Source: Candidatus Liberibacter europaeus (GTDB lineage Bacteria > Pseudomonadota > Alphaproteobacteria > Rhizobiales > Rhizobiaceae). From it: 64,000 bases of DNA. Each line of letters begins with the position of its first letter. Position 1 is the stretch's first letter. The stretch lies in NCBI GenBank assembly GCA_003045065.1, contig PSQJ01000001.1, positions 1 through 64,000 of the forward strand, written 5' to 3'. Below the pieces are notes generated by a model, which had not been told where the DNA came from, ran no database searches, and was given only the letters and a program-made list of their open reading frames with translations. Shown here piece after piece: positions 30,105 to 40,582 of this stretch. The translations under genes and the position numbers were made by a program.

Positions 30105-30526
30105 ATGAATTTTATGGATGAAATTATTTAGTAATTTTGTATATTATTCAAAAAATATTGTTTTAATTTGATTTTTAGGCTCAATCAACCATTGAGAAGT
30201 CAATATTTCAAACTAAGCATTGAAATGCTGATTCATGTAACTATAACAGCATAGTAATTTTTTTTGATAAGATATGAAAATTGTTTTTTGGCTCTGATAC
30301 CATTTTTCAATGCAGAGCTATTGTGTGTTGATCATTTGTAATCAGTGATTAGCCCTGTAATATTGAAATATAAATAAAAACATCAACAGTATGGTATATC
30401 AATTAACTCAAAGTAATCAAACTAATTATAATTAAGTAATTGTTAAATAATAATTTATATGAAAAACAAATCGTAGCAATACTTTATTCAAATATATCTG
30501 AATAATGACAAAATAAACTAAATGAT
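30105..30526. other. 422-bp convergent spacer between tRNA-Leu and atpC
   Basis: No gene is recognisable on either strand. I looked for a duplicated 3' end of tRNA-Leu that would mark an integrated element and found none. Confidence 0.5.
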
Positions 30527-30940
30527 TCAACTTAAATGCAAGCTATTGCGCAAACAAGATAAGTCTAGCACAAATTGCTCAAGATGATACTTGCGTTCAA
30601 AATCACATATATTTTCAATAATGTCATTAGTTTCAGATATACGACTATTTAATGCACCAACGCAAAATTCGTCCATTAAAAAAACGTTATCAGTTAAAAT
30701 TATACAATTTAAAGATGAGACGGTGACGATTCCTTTAAACACTATATAGCGAAGGATATCACCGCAAACTGGTTCAATTGTAATTATACCAGGAGTTATA
30801 GTAGACAAAATAGCAGAGTGACCAGCAAGAATTGTCGTATAACCATCTTCCAACGGAAGTAAAATAGACTTAATATCCCCAGAAAAAATACACCTTTCCG
30901 GAGAAACCAATTCAAAATAAAAACTGCTTACTATAGACAT
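30527..30940 (-). CDS. atpC: F1F0 ATP synthase epsilon subunit
   Basis: Central-stalk subunit that couples rotor and F1 and can inhibit ATP hydrolysis. 137 aa. The N-terminal beta-sandwich is clear (FYFELVSPERCIFSGDIKSILLPLEDGYTTILAGHSAILSTITPGII, read across residues 6-53), followed by the C-terminal helices. Last gene of the atpHAGDC operon, 53 bp after atpD. The F0 genes are not here, as is normal for alphaproteobacteria, which carry them at a separate locus. Confidence 0.92.
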   Translation of the reverse strand: MSIVSSFYFELVSPERCIFSGDIKSILLPLEDGYTTILAGHSAILSTITPGIITIEPVCGDILRYIVFKGIVTVSSLNCIILTDNVFLMDEFCVGALNSRISETNDIIENICDFERKYHLEQFVLDLSCLRNSLHLS

Positions 30941-30993
30941 AATACCCTATAATTTAATTGTAAAATCTTAAATTATAAAAACCATCGAACAAA

Positions 30994-32478
<1,485 letters not shown>

Positions 32479-33363
32479 TTATATTGCTTCTGCACCTGCA
32501 ATTATCTCAATAAGCTCAGTAGTAATACGCATCTGACGATGACGATTGTACGATAAAAACAAATCATCTACCATCATACCAGCGTTACGAGTAGCGCTAT
32601 CCATAGCGGTAATCCTAGCCCCTATTTCACTCACCTTATTCTCTAAAAGAGACCAAAATATCTGAGCAGCAACATTCTGAAGTGACATTTGTTCTAATAC
32701 TGAATATAAAGTAGGATCATAACGATAAATTGAAGAATCTACATCTTTTTTATTTGTTAATTCCCCAACAAAATCAATTGGAACTAGCTTCGACATGATA
32801 GGCGTCTGTTGTACTACTGATTGAAATTCCGAATGTATACAAAAACAAACATCAAATGCTTTACTAAAAAAAAGAGATACTAACTTATGCGATATATTAT
32901 TCGCATAAACAAAATCTATTCCTTTTTTAGAAGGCGGCTCCACATAATCAATAATCATAGAAGAAAAATCTTTATATAACCCCTCATAACCCTTCTTGCC
33001 TACTATAAAGATCTTAACCTGCTTATCTTGCGAAATAAATTCCATAATACGATCTCGTACAAAACGAATAATCTGAGCATTAAAACCACCACACAATCCT
33101 CTATCAGATGCGAAAACAACAATAAGATATATACTATCCTTACCTGTTCCCTTCATGAGATACGGAAGGTCTTCTTTTAAACAATCATCAATCGTACATT
33201 TCATAAAGAAATCTTTTATATGAGATTTATACAAAGAAGCATTCTTCATATCTTCCTGTGCCCTACGCAACTTAGTCACCGAAACCATTTGCATAGCCTC
33301 AGTAATCTTTCGCGTCTCTTTTAAAGAATGTATGCGATTTTTTAATTCTTTTAGCGAAGACAT
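32479..33363 (-). CDS. atpG: F1F0 ATP synthase gamma subunit
   Basis: The rotating central shaft of F1. 294 aa, the usual length. The N-terminal coiled helix (LKELKNRIHSLKETRKITEAMQMVSVTKLRRAQ, about residues 4-36) and C-terminal helix (ARITAMDSATRNAGMMVDDL and RQMRITTELIEIIAGAEAI) that form the shaft are both conserved. FASDRGLCGGFNA is the central Rossmann-like core signature. It sits between atpA and atpD with 22-bp and 33-bp gaps. Confidence 0.97.
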   Translation of the reverse strand: MSSLKELKNRIHSLKETRKITEAMQMVSVTKLRRAQEDMKNASLYKSHIKDFFMKCTIDDCLKEDLPYLMKGTGKDSIYLIVVFASDRGLCGGFNAQIIRFVRDRIMEFISQDKQVKIFIVGKKGYEGLYKDFSSMIIDYVEPPSKKGIDFVYANNISHKLVSLFFSKAFDVCFCIHSEFQSVVQQTPIMSKLVPIDFVGELTNKKDVDSSIYRYDPTLYSVLEQMSLQNVAAQIFWSLLENKVSEIGARITAMDSATRNAGMMVDDLFLSYNRHRQMRITTELIEIIAGAEAI

Positions 33364-33385
33364 TACCTAATATTCACCTAATCTC

Positions 33386-34915
33386 TCAGTTAAATTTTTT
33401 TACAAAAAACTCAATCTCATCTTTTAATCTATCAGAAATATCCTCTGTTAGAATCTTATTCAAACCAATATTGTCTAAAATATCCTTAGCTGAAGTCCGC
33501 ATATGAGATAAAAATTCTACCTCAAATCTACCAATCTGAGAAGTTTCAATACCATCAAGATGTCCATTAACTCCAGCAAATATAATAGCTACTTGCTCCT
33601 CCATCTTTAAAGGAGAAAACTGTGGTTGCTTTAAAAGTTCTGTTAACTTTTTCCCTCTTGCTAAAAAGCTCTGAGTAGCACTATCAAGATCAGAACCAAA
33701 TTTTGCAAAAGAAGACATCTCGCGATATTGAGCCAAATCCCCCTTTATAGAACCAGAAACCTTTTTCATAGACTTAGTCTGAGCTGCAGATCCAACACGA
33801 GAAACAGATAAACCAATATTAATGGCTGGACGAATACCTTGGTAAAACAAATCAGTTTCCAAAAAAATTTGTCCATCTGTAATAGATATAACATTAGTCG
33901 GTATATAGGCAGAAACATCATTAACTTGCGTCTCTATAACTGGTAAAGCTGTTAAAGATCCACCTCCTAGCGAATCTGACATTTTTGCAGCCCTCTCTAA
34001 CAACCTAGAATGCAGATAAAACACATCTCCTGGGTAGGCCTCTCTACCAGGCGGTCTACGCAATAGAAGAGAAATTTGCCGATAAGCAATAGCATGCTTA
34101 TACAAATCGTCATATGCAATCAAAGCATGAAATCCACGATCACGAAAATATTCACCAATAGTACAACCTGCGAAAGGTGCCAAGAATTGCAGCGGCACAG
34201 GATCTGAAGCAGTTGCTACAACCACAATAGAGTAATCTAAGGCACCCCGCTCCTCCAAACATTTTACAAATCGAGCAACAGTAGAACGCTTCTGACCAAT
34301 AGCAACATAAATACAATAAACTTTATCCTGCTTTTTACCTGTCTCGTGAATAGATTTTTGGTTTAGAAAAGTATCTAAAATAATTGAAGTTTTGCCAGTT
34401 TTACGGTCTCCAATTATTAATTCACGCTGACCACGACCTATAGGGATTAGAGCATCTATAGCCTTTATCCCAGTTGATAAAGATTCACATACAGATTGTC
34501 GATGTATAATACCTGGGGCATCGGTTTCAACAGAAGCTCTTTGCTTACACTCAATGGGACCCTTCCCATCAATCGGGTTACCCAATGCATCCACAACTCT
34601 CCCCAACAACTCTGGTCCGACTGGAATATCAACAACACGACCCGTACGCTTTACCACATCCCCTTCAGATATTTCTTTATAACTTCCGAAGACTACTATC
34701 CCAACATTATCGGTCTCTAAACTGATAGCCATACCATAAACACCATGGAGGAATAGAACCATTTCTCCAGATTTAATATTATGAAGACCATATACGCGAA
34801 CAATTCCATCTCCAACAGAAAGAACATGTCCCACTTCAGAAAATTCAGAACCGTCACTAAAATTCTCAATTCTTGATTTAAGAATATCAGAAATTTCTGC
34901 GACATGGATATCCAT
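33386..34915 (-). CDS. atpA: F1F0 ATP synthase alpha subunit
   Basis: Non-catalytic nucleotide-binding subunit of F1. 509 aa from the ATG ending at 34915 ([14 protein letters not shown]). That ATG overlaps the atpH stop codon by one base (TGATG), indicating translational coupling, so I reject the TTG one codon upstream. Walker [11 protein letters not shown], the [11 protein letters not shown] segment, Walker [13 protein letters not shown] and the C-terminal signature [17 protein letters not shown] are present. Confidence 0.97.
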   Translation of the reverse strand: MDIHVAEISDILKSRIENFSDGSEFSEVGHVLSVGDGIVRVYGLHNIKSGEMVLFLHGVYGMAISLETDNVGIVVFGSYKEISEGDVVKRTGRVVDIPVGPELLGRVVDALGNPIDGKGPIECKQRASVETDAPGIIHRQSVCESLSTGIKAIDALIPIGRGQRELIIGDRKTGKTSIILDTFLNQKSIHETGKKQDKVYCIYVAIGQKRSTVARFVKCLEERGALDYSIVVVATASDPVPLQFLAPFAGCTIGEYFRDRGFHALIAYDDLYKHAIAYRQISLLLRRPPGREAYPGDVFYLHSRLLERAAKMSDSLGGGSLTALPVIETQVNDVSAYIPTNVISITDGQIFLETDLFYQGIRPAINIGLSVSRVGSAAQTKSMKKVSGSIKGDLAQYREMSSFAKFGSDLDSATQSFLARGKKLTELLKQPQFSPLKMEEQVAIIFAGVNGHLDGIETSQIGRFEVEFLSHMRTSAKDILDNIGLNKILTEDISDRLKDEIEFFVKKFN

Positions 34916-35475
34916 CAACCAACCTCTTTCAATATAAGACTAATCCTAAACAACTTTGTACGCAGCGAAGCATCAATTTGATTAGAATCAATTTCCGCCA
35001 CAAAACCACCCATAAGAGAATTGTCTTCAACTAAATTCAAGACAACACTCTTATTTGCAACCTTTCTTAAACAATCTCGCAATTGATCTTGCTGATCCGA
35101 AGAAATTGTACCAAATGTTCTAACATAAGCCACAACCTCATCACGATAATATAAACAAACTGCATGAAATGATCTAATAACTGACGACAAAATGGATAAC
35201 CGACCATTAGCAACCAAAAGCCTCAGAAAATTACCAGTTATAGTACAAAAACTAGCTTTTTTTATCAAATCTTCAACGGCCATCTTTCTTTCTTTCATAG
35301 AAAAGACGGGATTATTTATAAAAGACCTAAAATCAAAAGATTCTAAAATAAGTGATTCCAACCGCATAATATCATTTGAAACAACATCCAAAATCCCCCC
35401 ATTACTAGCTGTGATAAACAACGAATGGGAATATCTACCTGATAAATCAGAAAACAAACCTAAAGAATCTGCCAC
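34915..35475 (-). CDS. atpH: F1F0 ATP synthase delta subunit
   Basis: Peripheral-stalk subunit that ties F1 to F0 (OSCP homologue). I choose the GTG ending at 35475 as start: AAGGA lies 8-9 nt upstream, the resulting 186 aa is the family length, and the N-terminus [19 protein letters not shown] aligns with the canonical 'xGRYAxALF' opening. An upstream in-frame TTG at 35520 would add 15 unmatched residues. The C-terminal signature [22 protein letters not shown] is clear. First gene of the atpHAGDC operon; overlaps atpA by one base. Confidence 0.93.
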   Translation of the reverse strand: MADSLGLFSDLSGRYSHSLFITASNGGILDVVSNDIMRLESLILESFDFRSFINNPVFSMKERKMAVEDLIKKASFCTITGNFLRLLVANGRLSILSSVIRSFHAVCLYYRDEVVAYVRTFGTISSDQQDQLRDCLRKVANKSVVLNLVEDNSLMGGFVAEIDSNQIDASLRTKLFRISLILKEVG

Positions 35476-35989
35476 TAAAAATAATCCTTCAACCAAACAG
35501 GATACGACAAAACTTAACAATTAAAAAAATCACAAAAAGTAAAAATACTTATTTCAACAAAATACCAATAATCAACTAACACAAAATGAAAAAGCTATCA
35601 ATCGCTTAATTAAATATTTCAAAAATTTAAACAAACTCTTTATCTACAAATACGATTTGGGAGCACCTCATTATTAAAAATTTATGAGCATAAACAACAA
35701 TAACAATCAACTTACTACTCTGTCTCATACTATGAATAATAATTTCATAAAATTCTTCAAAAAACAATATACACATACTCAAACAACGTAGCTTGTAGCA
35801 TATAAAAGACAAGTTTCATACTAAAATTTACATAAAAAAGACCTTAATGGTACTCATGAAAAGAGTTGCTCTTAAAATCACTAAAATTACGCCAAGAAAT
35901 AATATTTTTCAATCAACATTATCCTATACAAATCCATATTTGATAGAAAGATTGTTAAATACGTCAAAACTAATATCTACAATCCAGCA
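35476..35989. other. 514-bp spacer upstream of the atp operon
   Basis: Lies between priA and atpH on the same strand and should contain the atp operon promoter. Short open frames here (for example 35847-36047, plus) have no family character and run into the priA 3' end on the other strand, so I do not call them. No clear terminator for priA was seen. Confidence 0.5.
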
Positions 35990-38182
35990 TCATAAAAAAC
36001 TTTGTGGATCTATATCAATCTGCATATGCAACGAATTTGGTTTTTGAGGAGCATTAGCACGCATATCAGCAATGAACCCTTGTAAATTAGCATTAAGATT
36101 TTTCCCATGAATTAATAGTCGAAAACGATACCGCCCACGCAACATCAACAATGGAGCCTCTGCTGGACCAAAAACTAAAATATCTGGCTTACTAGGAATA
36201 CTTTTTTTCATACTATAAGCATATTTCTCTACTTCCTTATATATTTTCCCTGAAATAACCACTGCCGCTAAACGTCCAAATGGAGGCAAACAAACCTCCT
36301 TTCTTAAACGCATTTCAGATTCATAAAAAGCATTAGAATCACCTGAAATAAGTGCTTGCATGACAGGATGCGTTGGCTGATAAGTTTGAATCAAACCAAG
36401 ACTTTTTAAACCAAAACGTCCAGCACGACCTGTTACCTGCGATAAAATCTGGTAAGTTCTTTCAGATGCACGCAAATCTGCATTAGCAAGACCGAGATCA
36501 CCATCAATTACACCAACTAAAGATATACGAGGGAAATTATGACCTTTAGCAATTAGTTGCGTTCCAATAATAATATCAATCTCTCCTTTGGCAATAGAAT
36601 ACAATTGTGAACGTAATTTCTTAAAACCACCATCTATATCAGAGGATAAAATAGAAATTCGTGCTGAAGGAAAATGATCACGAACCTCTTCGGCTATACG
36701 CTCAACTCCTGGGCCACAAGCTGTCATACGACCAGAAGCTTTACATTTGACACAAGTTTCCGGATAGGCAACCATATAACCACATTGATGACAATGTAAT
36801 TTTCTTCTAGAACGATGTTCTACCAAACAACAAGAACAATAAGGACACTGTAATCTATACCCACATGCCTGACATAAAGTCAGCGGAGCATATCCTCTTC
36901 GATTCAAAAAAAGCAACGATTGCTCATTTCTCTCTAAAGTGATCTTTATACTGTTGATCATTTCTATAGAAAGAAATTTACCATATTTTAATGAGTTAAT
37001 TCTCATATCAACTACACGCAATTCAGGCAACTCACTATTACTATACCTTGTAGCTAAATGTAAAAAACGATAACGCCCACGTATGCAATTTACTTTACTC
37101 TCTACAGATGGAGTAGCAGAAACAAGAACAATTGGGAAATGTTCAATTTTTCCGCGAACAATGGACATATCTCGCGCATTATACAGTATTCTATCTTCCT
37201 GCTTATATGAAATATCATGTTCTTCATCAATCACGATGAGACCCAATTTTTTAAACGGTAAAAATAATGCAGATCTAACACCAACAACTACAAGTGTTTT
37301 ACCTTTTGTGATATTCCTCCAAATTTGTTCACGCGCGCCTATAGAAAGAGAAGAATGCCATTCAGCAGGTTTTACACCAAAACGCTTTTGAAACCTTTCT
37401 AGAATAGAGGATGTCAACGAAATCTCTGGCAATAAAATTAATACTTGCTTGCCTGAACGTAAAACCTCGGCAACAATTTCCAAGTACACCTCTGTTTTCC
37501 CAGAACCAGTCACTCCACTAATAAATGAAACAGAAAAAACGTCTTTGCATAAAGGAATAATCTGATCAACAACCTCTTGTTGATTTTTATTCAATGTCGG
37601 CAAAAAAAAATTTGTATCAGGGGTTTGAACAACAGGCGAAGAAATCACAGCAATTTTTTTAATAACTCCTTGTTTTTCTAACCCGTCAATCACGCTAGCA
37701 GAAACACTAGTCGCACGTATTAGATCTATTTTTCTCCATAGTTTTCCGTCTTTAATTTTATTAATCACACGAATACGAGAAGAAGTATTAGTCCGAGGTA
37801 AAATACCAGTAAATTTCATTTTTTCTTCTATCTTTTCTTTTTCTGATAGAGAAGAAACAACCATACGAGCAACTAATCCAGTTGAAGAAAATGTATAGTT
37901 AGCAACCCATTGGATAAACTCACACATCTTATGAGACAATGGTTCACAGTCAAAAACATATTCTATAGGGCGCAATTTAAAATTATAAACTGTATTATCT
38001 GATCTATACCAAACTATTCCAAGAACAGAACGAGATCTCAAGGGAACTCGTACGATAGAGCCTAATCTTACCCGCATTCCACAAGACACAGAATAACAAT
38101 ATGGGCCGGAAACTGCTTGTAGAATCAATACAAACACACTGGTATAAGACGTCTCTTCTGAAGTAAAATCAGACAAAACCAT
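35990..38182 (-). CDS. priA: Primosomal protein N' (replication restart helicase)
   Basis: Superfamily 2 3'-5' helicase that recognises stalled forks and reloads the replisome. The N-terminal 3'-DNA-end-binding domain comes first (about residues 10-100). The helicase core has Walker A GVTGSGKTEVY, DEEH box VIDEEHDISYK and SATPSVES. Paired zinc sites lie in CQACGYRLQCPYCSCC and HCHQCGYMVAYPETCVKC, then motif V GTQLIAKGHNFP and VTGRAGRFG. About 730 aa. I prefer the ATG ending at 38182 (MVLSDF) to the GTG five codons upstream, because GAGAG precedes it; the evidence is modest. In rhizobia priA also lies next to atpH. Confidence 0.94.
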   Translation of the reverse strand: MVLSDFTSEETSYTSVFVLILQAVSGPYCYSVSCGMRVRLGSIVRVPLRSRSVLGIVWYRSDNTVYNFKLRPIEYVFDCEPLSHKMCEFIQWVANYTFSSTGLVARMVVSSLSEKEKIEEKMKFTGILPRTNTSSRIRVINKIKDGKLWRKIDLIRATSVSASVIDGLEKQGVIKKIAVISSPVVQTPDTNFFLPTLNKNQQEVVDQIIPLCKDVFSVSFISGVTGSGKTEVYLEIVAEVLRSGKQVLILLPEISLTSSILERFQKRFGVKPAEWHSSLSIGAREQIWRNITKGKTLVVVGVRSALFLPFKKLGLIVIDEEHDISYKQEDRILYNARDMSIVRGKIEHFPIVLVSATPSVESKVNCIRGRYRFLHLATRYSNSELPELRVVDMRINSLKYGKFLSIEMINSIKITLERNEQSLLFLNRRGYAPLTLCQACGYRLQCPYCSCCLVEHRSRRKLHCHQCGYMVAYPETCVKCKASGRMTACGPGVERIAEEVRDHFPSARISILSSDIDGGFKKLRSQLYSIAKGEIDIIIGTQLIAKGHNFPRISLVGVIDGDLGLANADLRASERTYQILSQVTGRAGRFGLKSLGLIQTYQPTHPVMQALISGDSNAFYESEMRLRKEVCLPPFGRLAAVVISGKIYKEVEKYAYSMKKSIPSKPDILVFGPAEAPLLMLRGRYRFRLLIHGKNLNANLQGFIADMRANAPQKPNSLHMQIDIDPQSFL

Positions 38183-38197
38183 AGCACCATCTCTCAC

Positions 38198-38556
38198 AAT
38201 GATATTATCAACTGCCTTATAAATAAATAAAAACTACGTATCAAATAATTTATGATACAACATATGCAAATTATAATCTGGATATTTTAATTAAATTAAG
38301 TGTTGCAAATAAAGTTATACAATTAAAATATAAGTGATTGTTTTCAAAACTAATTTGCTTACAGTAACTGATTTTACCATAAATTATTAGGCAAAATAAT
38401 ATATAACAACTCACAAGAATGGTATAGATAAGACTCTAACTGCGGTAATTTTCAATATAAGACTTGAAGATATCTAAAAATATATCAATCATAATAATTT
38501 ATATAAACTATTGTTCAAACTACAGTCAAAGGTTCTCAAACAATAATTTTCTATCT
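38198..38556. other. Gene-empty spacer upstream of priA
   Basis: About 360 bp of AT-rich sequence between priA and the hsp20 terminator. It should hold the priA promoter; no gene or RNA was recognised. Confidence 0.5.
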
Positions 38557-38601
38557 AAAAACAAACAAGAAGAAAGGAAGATTTTATTCATCCTTTCTTC
38601 T
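38557..38601 (-). terminator. Rho-independent terminator of hsp20
   Basis: On the minus strand, AGAAGAAAGGA (38591-38601) and TCCTTTCTTCT (38568-38578) form a perfect 11-bp stem around a 12-nt loop, followed by TGTTTGTTTTTAG. It begins 9 bp after the hsp20 stop codon. Confidence 0.88.
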
Positions 38602-38610
38602 ATAATATCA

Positions 38611-39090
38611 CTATGCAGCAACGGCTGATTTATTTGACTCAATCATCTTTGTTTCATTTTTTGAAGACTGAGAAATCTTAATACGACGTGGTTTCATCTT
38701 TTCTGGTATATTACGAAATAACTCTATATGTAGCAGACCATTTTCTAAAGATGCAGATGTAATCTCTACAAAATCTGCAAGCTGGAAACGACGCTCAAAA
38801 CTACGTCTTGCTATGCCACGATATAGATACTGACATTCATCATCAGATTTTTCTTCTGACTTCTTTCCGCCTCTAACCATTAACATTCCAGAATCAACCT
38901 CTATGTCTAATTCGGAGGCTTCAAATCCAGCAACGGCAATAGTTATTCGATACGAATTATCATCCGTACGCGCTATATCGTACGGAGGATAGGCAATAGA
39001 TTGTCCAGGATTTCCTAAACCATCTAACATGGAAAGTACAGTATCATATCCAATAGCAGAATTATAAATACGAGAAACATCCATACGCAT
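38611..39090 (-). CDS. Small heat-shock protein, Hsp20/IbpA family
   Basis: ATP-independent chaperone that holds unfolding proteins for DnaK/ClpB. 159 aa. The IbpA-type N-terminus is YNSAIGYDTVLSMLDGL, then an alpha-crystallin domain (about residues 36-130: YRITIAVAGFEASELDIEVDSGMLMVRG, read across residues 48-75; YRGIARRSFERRFQLAD; ENGLLHIELFRNIPEKMKPRRIKI). The C-terminal tail contains the IxI-like RRIKI anchor. A perfect AAGGAGG Shine-Dalgarno sits 5 nt before the ATG but is buried in a ROSE-like hairpin (39094-39112). An RpoH-type promoter lies at 39195-39224 and a strong terminator follows the gene. Confidence 0.94.
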   Translation of the reverse strand: MRMDVSRIYNSAIGYDTVLSMLDGLGNPGQSIAYPPYDIARTDDNSYRITIAVAGFEASELDIEVDSGMLMVRGGKKSEEKSDDECQYLYRGIARRSFERRFQLADFVEITSASLENGLLHIELFRNIPEKMKPRRIKISQSSKNETKMIESNKSAVAA

Positions 39091-39188
39091 AACGTCCTCC
39101 TTGTGAAGCGACTATTTTACTAATATATCAACCCATCTCGTCATTAAAGACCGTAAATAGGAAGCATAGATCCTATAAGGCATCTATC
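39091..39188 (-). promoter_or_regulatory. ROSE-like RNA thermometer in the hsp20 leader
   Basis: The predicted leader is about 98 nt. Next to the start codon, GUC-G-CUUC pairs with GGAG-GAC across an ACAA loop (39094-39112), covering the AAGGAGG ribosome-binding site and leaving one G bulged. The 5' strand contains UCGCU, matching the UYGCU hallmark of rhizobial ROSE elements, which melt on heating to release translation. At the predicted transcript start a second hairpin, AUAGAU-G-CC/GG-AUCUAU (39166-39187), resembles the structural first stem of ROSE elements. The structure was read by eye, not folded with software. Confidence 0.6.
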
Positions 39189-39194
39189 AACCCT

Positions 39195-39224
39195 AATATA
39201 ATAATATAGCTTAAATTTTTCAAG
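39195..39224 (-). promoter_or_regulatory. Candidate RpoH (sigma-32) promoter of hsp20
   Basis: Minus strand: CTTG (39221-39224), 17-nt spacer, then TATTATATT (39195-39203). The spacing and the TTATAT core are identical to those of the element before dnaK and fit the alphaproteobacterial RpoH pattern. The predicted transcript start is near 39188, exactly where the first leader hairpin begins. Confidence 0.5.
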
Positions 39225-39343
39225 AGATGGGATTAACATATGTCTTCATCAGACAGTCAGAATCAAAGTCAAAATATTAAAATATATCACGAAAGATGTG
39301 AAATTTAATGAGTGATAAAATAAATTAAAATTAAGAACAAATT

Positions 39344-40573
39344 CTATAAAACAGTTTTTCTTACATTAAGATATTTCACAATTAAATCGCATAGTCTATT
39401 CGCCACTTCTGTCTTCAATAATTTAGGCCATTGTTCCACATCATCATGGGAAATAATGGTAACTTGATTATATTCTTTTCCTATAAAACCCTTATCTGGC
39501 AAAACATCGTTAGCGACAATAAAATCAGCACCTTTGTGCAATAATTTTTCCCTACCATTCTCCGTAATAAGCTGTGTCTCAGCAGCAAATCCTACAACAA
39601 TAGAAGGGCGGCAGGGGTGGTGCCCTATAACGTTTAATATGTCAACATTTTCCACAAAATCAAATTTCATGTTAGACATTCCATATTTACGCTTAATTTT
39701 TTCCGTTGCCATTTCAGAAAATTTCCAATCAGAAACAGCTGCAACCATCACCGCTATATCTACAGGTAAAGTTTTTAATACCTCCTGCAACATTTCATCC
39801 GCCCGTTCGACATGAATGGTCTTAACATTTGGAGGATCAGCAAGTAATACAGGACCGGTTATAAGTGTAACATCTGCCCCCAAATATGCTAAAGACTCGG
39901 CAATTGCATGCCCTTGACGCCCAGAAGAACGATTTGTAACATATCTAACGGGGTCTAAAGGTTCATACGTTGGGCCGGAGGTAACCACAGCTCTTTTGCC
40001 TCTTAAAGGAAAATTTATCCCTCTTTCTAATAAAGTAGCCACATGACTAAGAATATCAAAAGGATCGGACATTCTTCCAATCCCACAACCATTGTTTTCA
40101 GCCATTGCCCCATTTTCAGGGCCTATAAAAAAATAACCATCTCTTCGCAAAATTTCAATATTGCGCTGTATTGCTAAATTAGACCACATCATAAAATTCA
40201 TTGCAGGAGCTAAAAGAACAGGAACACTTCCTTTTGCCAACAAAATAGCTGATGCAAGATCATGTGCCATCCCATGTGCTATACGTGCAAGAAAATTAGC
40301 AGAAGCGGGAGCTACAACTATTATATCACAATCGCTTGCCAGTTTAATATGATTAGCATCATGTTCATTTTCATGTGCAAATAAATTCGAATATACATAG
40401 CTATTGGATATAGATCCTACTATCATTGGAGTTATAAATTTTTGTGCTGAATCCGTCATAACAGGAACCACAATAGCCCCTCTTTCACGCATCCTACGAA
40501 TAAGATCCAAACTCTTATAAATAGCAATACTCCCAGACATAACAAGAATTATACGTTTCCCTGAAAGATTCAT
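39344..40573 (-). CDS. coaBC: Bifunctional phosphopantothenoylcysteine decarboxylase/phosphopantothenate-cysteine ligase
   Basis: Two consecutive steps of coenzyme A synthesis. The N-terminal CoaC flavoprotein half (about residues 1-185) shows SGSIAIYKSLDLIRRM, APASANFLARIAHGMAHDL, APAMNFMMW and the reductive-cysteine loop NNGCGIGRMSDP. The C-terminal CoaB half has TSGPTYEPLDPVRYVTNRSSG, AAVSDW and the lysine-rich EKIKRK segment. 409 aa, full length. It is 9 bp downstream of ubiB and forms the rhizobial ubiE-ubiB-coaBC operon. Confidence 0.95.
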   Translation of the reverse strand: MNLSGKRIILVMSGSIAIYKSLDLIRRMRERGAIVVPVMTDSAQKFITPMIVGSISNSYVYSNLFAHENEHDANHIKLASDCDIIVVAPASANFLARIAHGMAHDLASAILLAKGSVPVLLAPAMNFMMWSNLAIQRNIEILRRDGYFFIGPENGAMAENNGCGIGRMSDPFDILSHVATLLERGINFPLRGKRAVVTSGPTYEPLDPVRYVTNRSSGRQGHAIAESLAYLGADVTLITGPVLLADPPNVKTIHVERADEMLQEVLKTLPVDIAVMVAAVSDWKFSEMATEKIKRKYGMSNMKFDFVENVDILNVIGHHPCRPSIVVGFAAETQLITENGREKLLHKGADFIVANDVLPDKGFIGKEYNQVTIISHDDVEQWPKLLKTEVANRLCDLIVKYLNVRKTVL

Positions 40574-40582
40574 TTAAACCCT

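Noticed and set aside
30105..30526. Possible integrated element next to tRNA-Leu
   Set aside because: No integrase gene and no repeat of the tRNA 3' end were found nearby.
35847..36047. 66-codon plus-strand frame between atpH and priA
   Set aside because: Its 3' end runs antisense into priA and it has no recognisable motif or ribosome-binding site.
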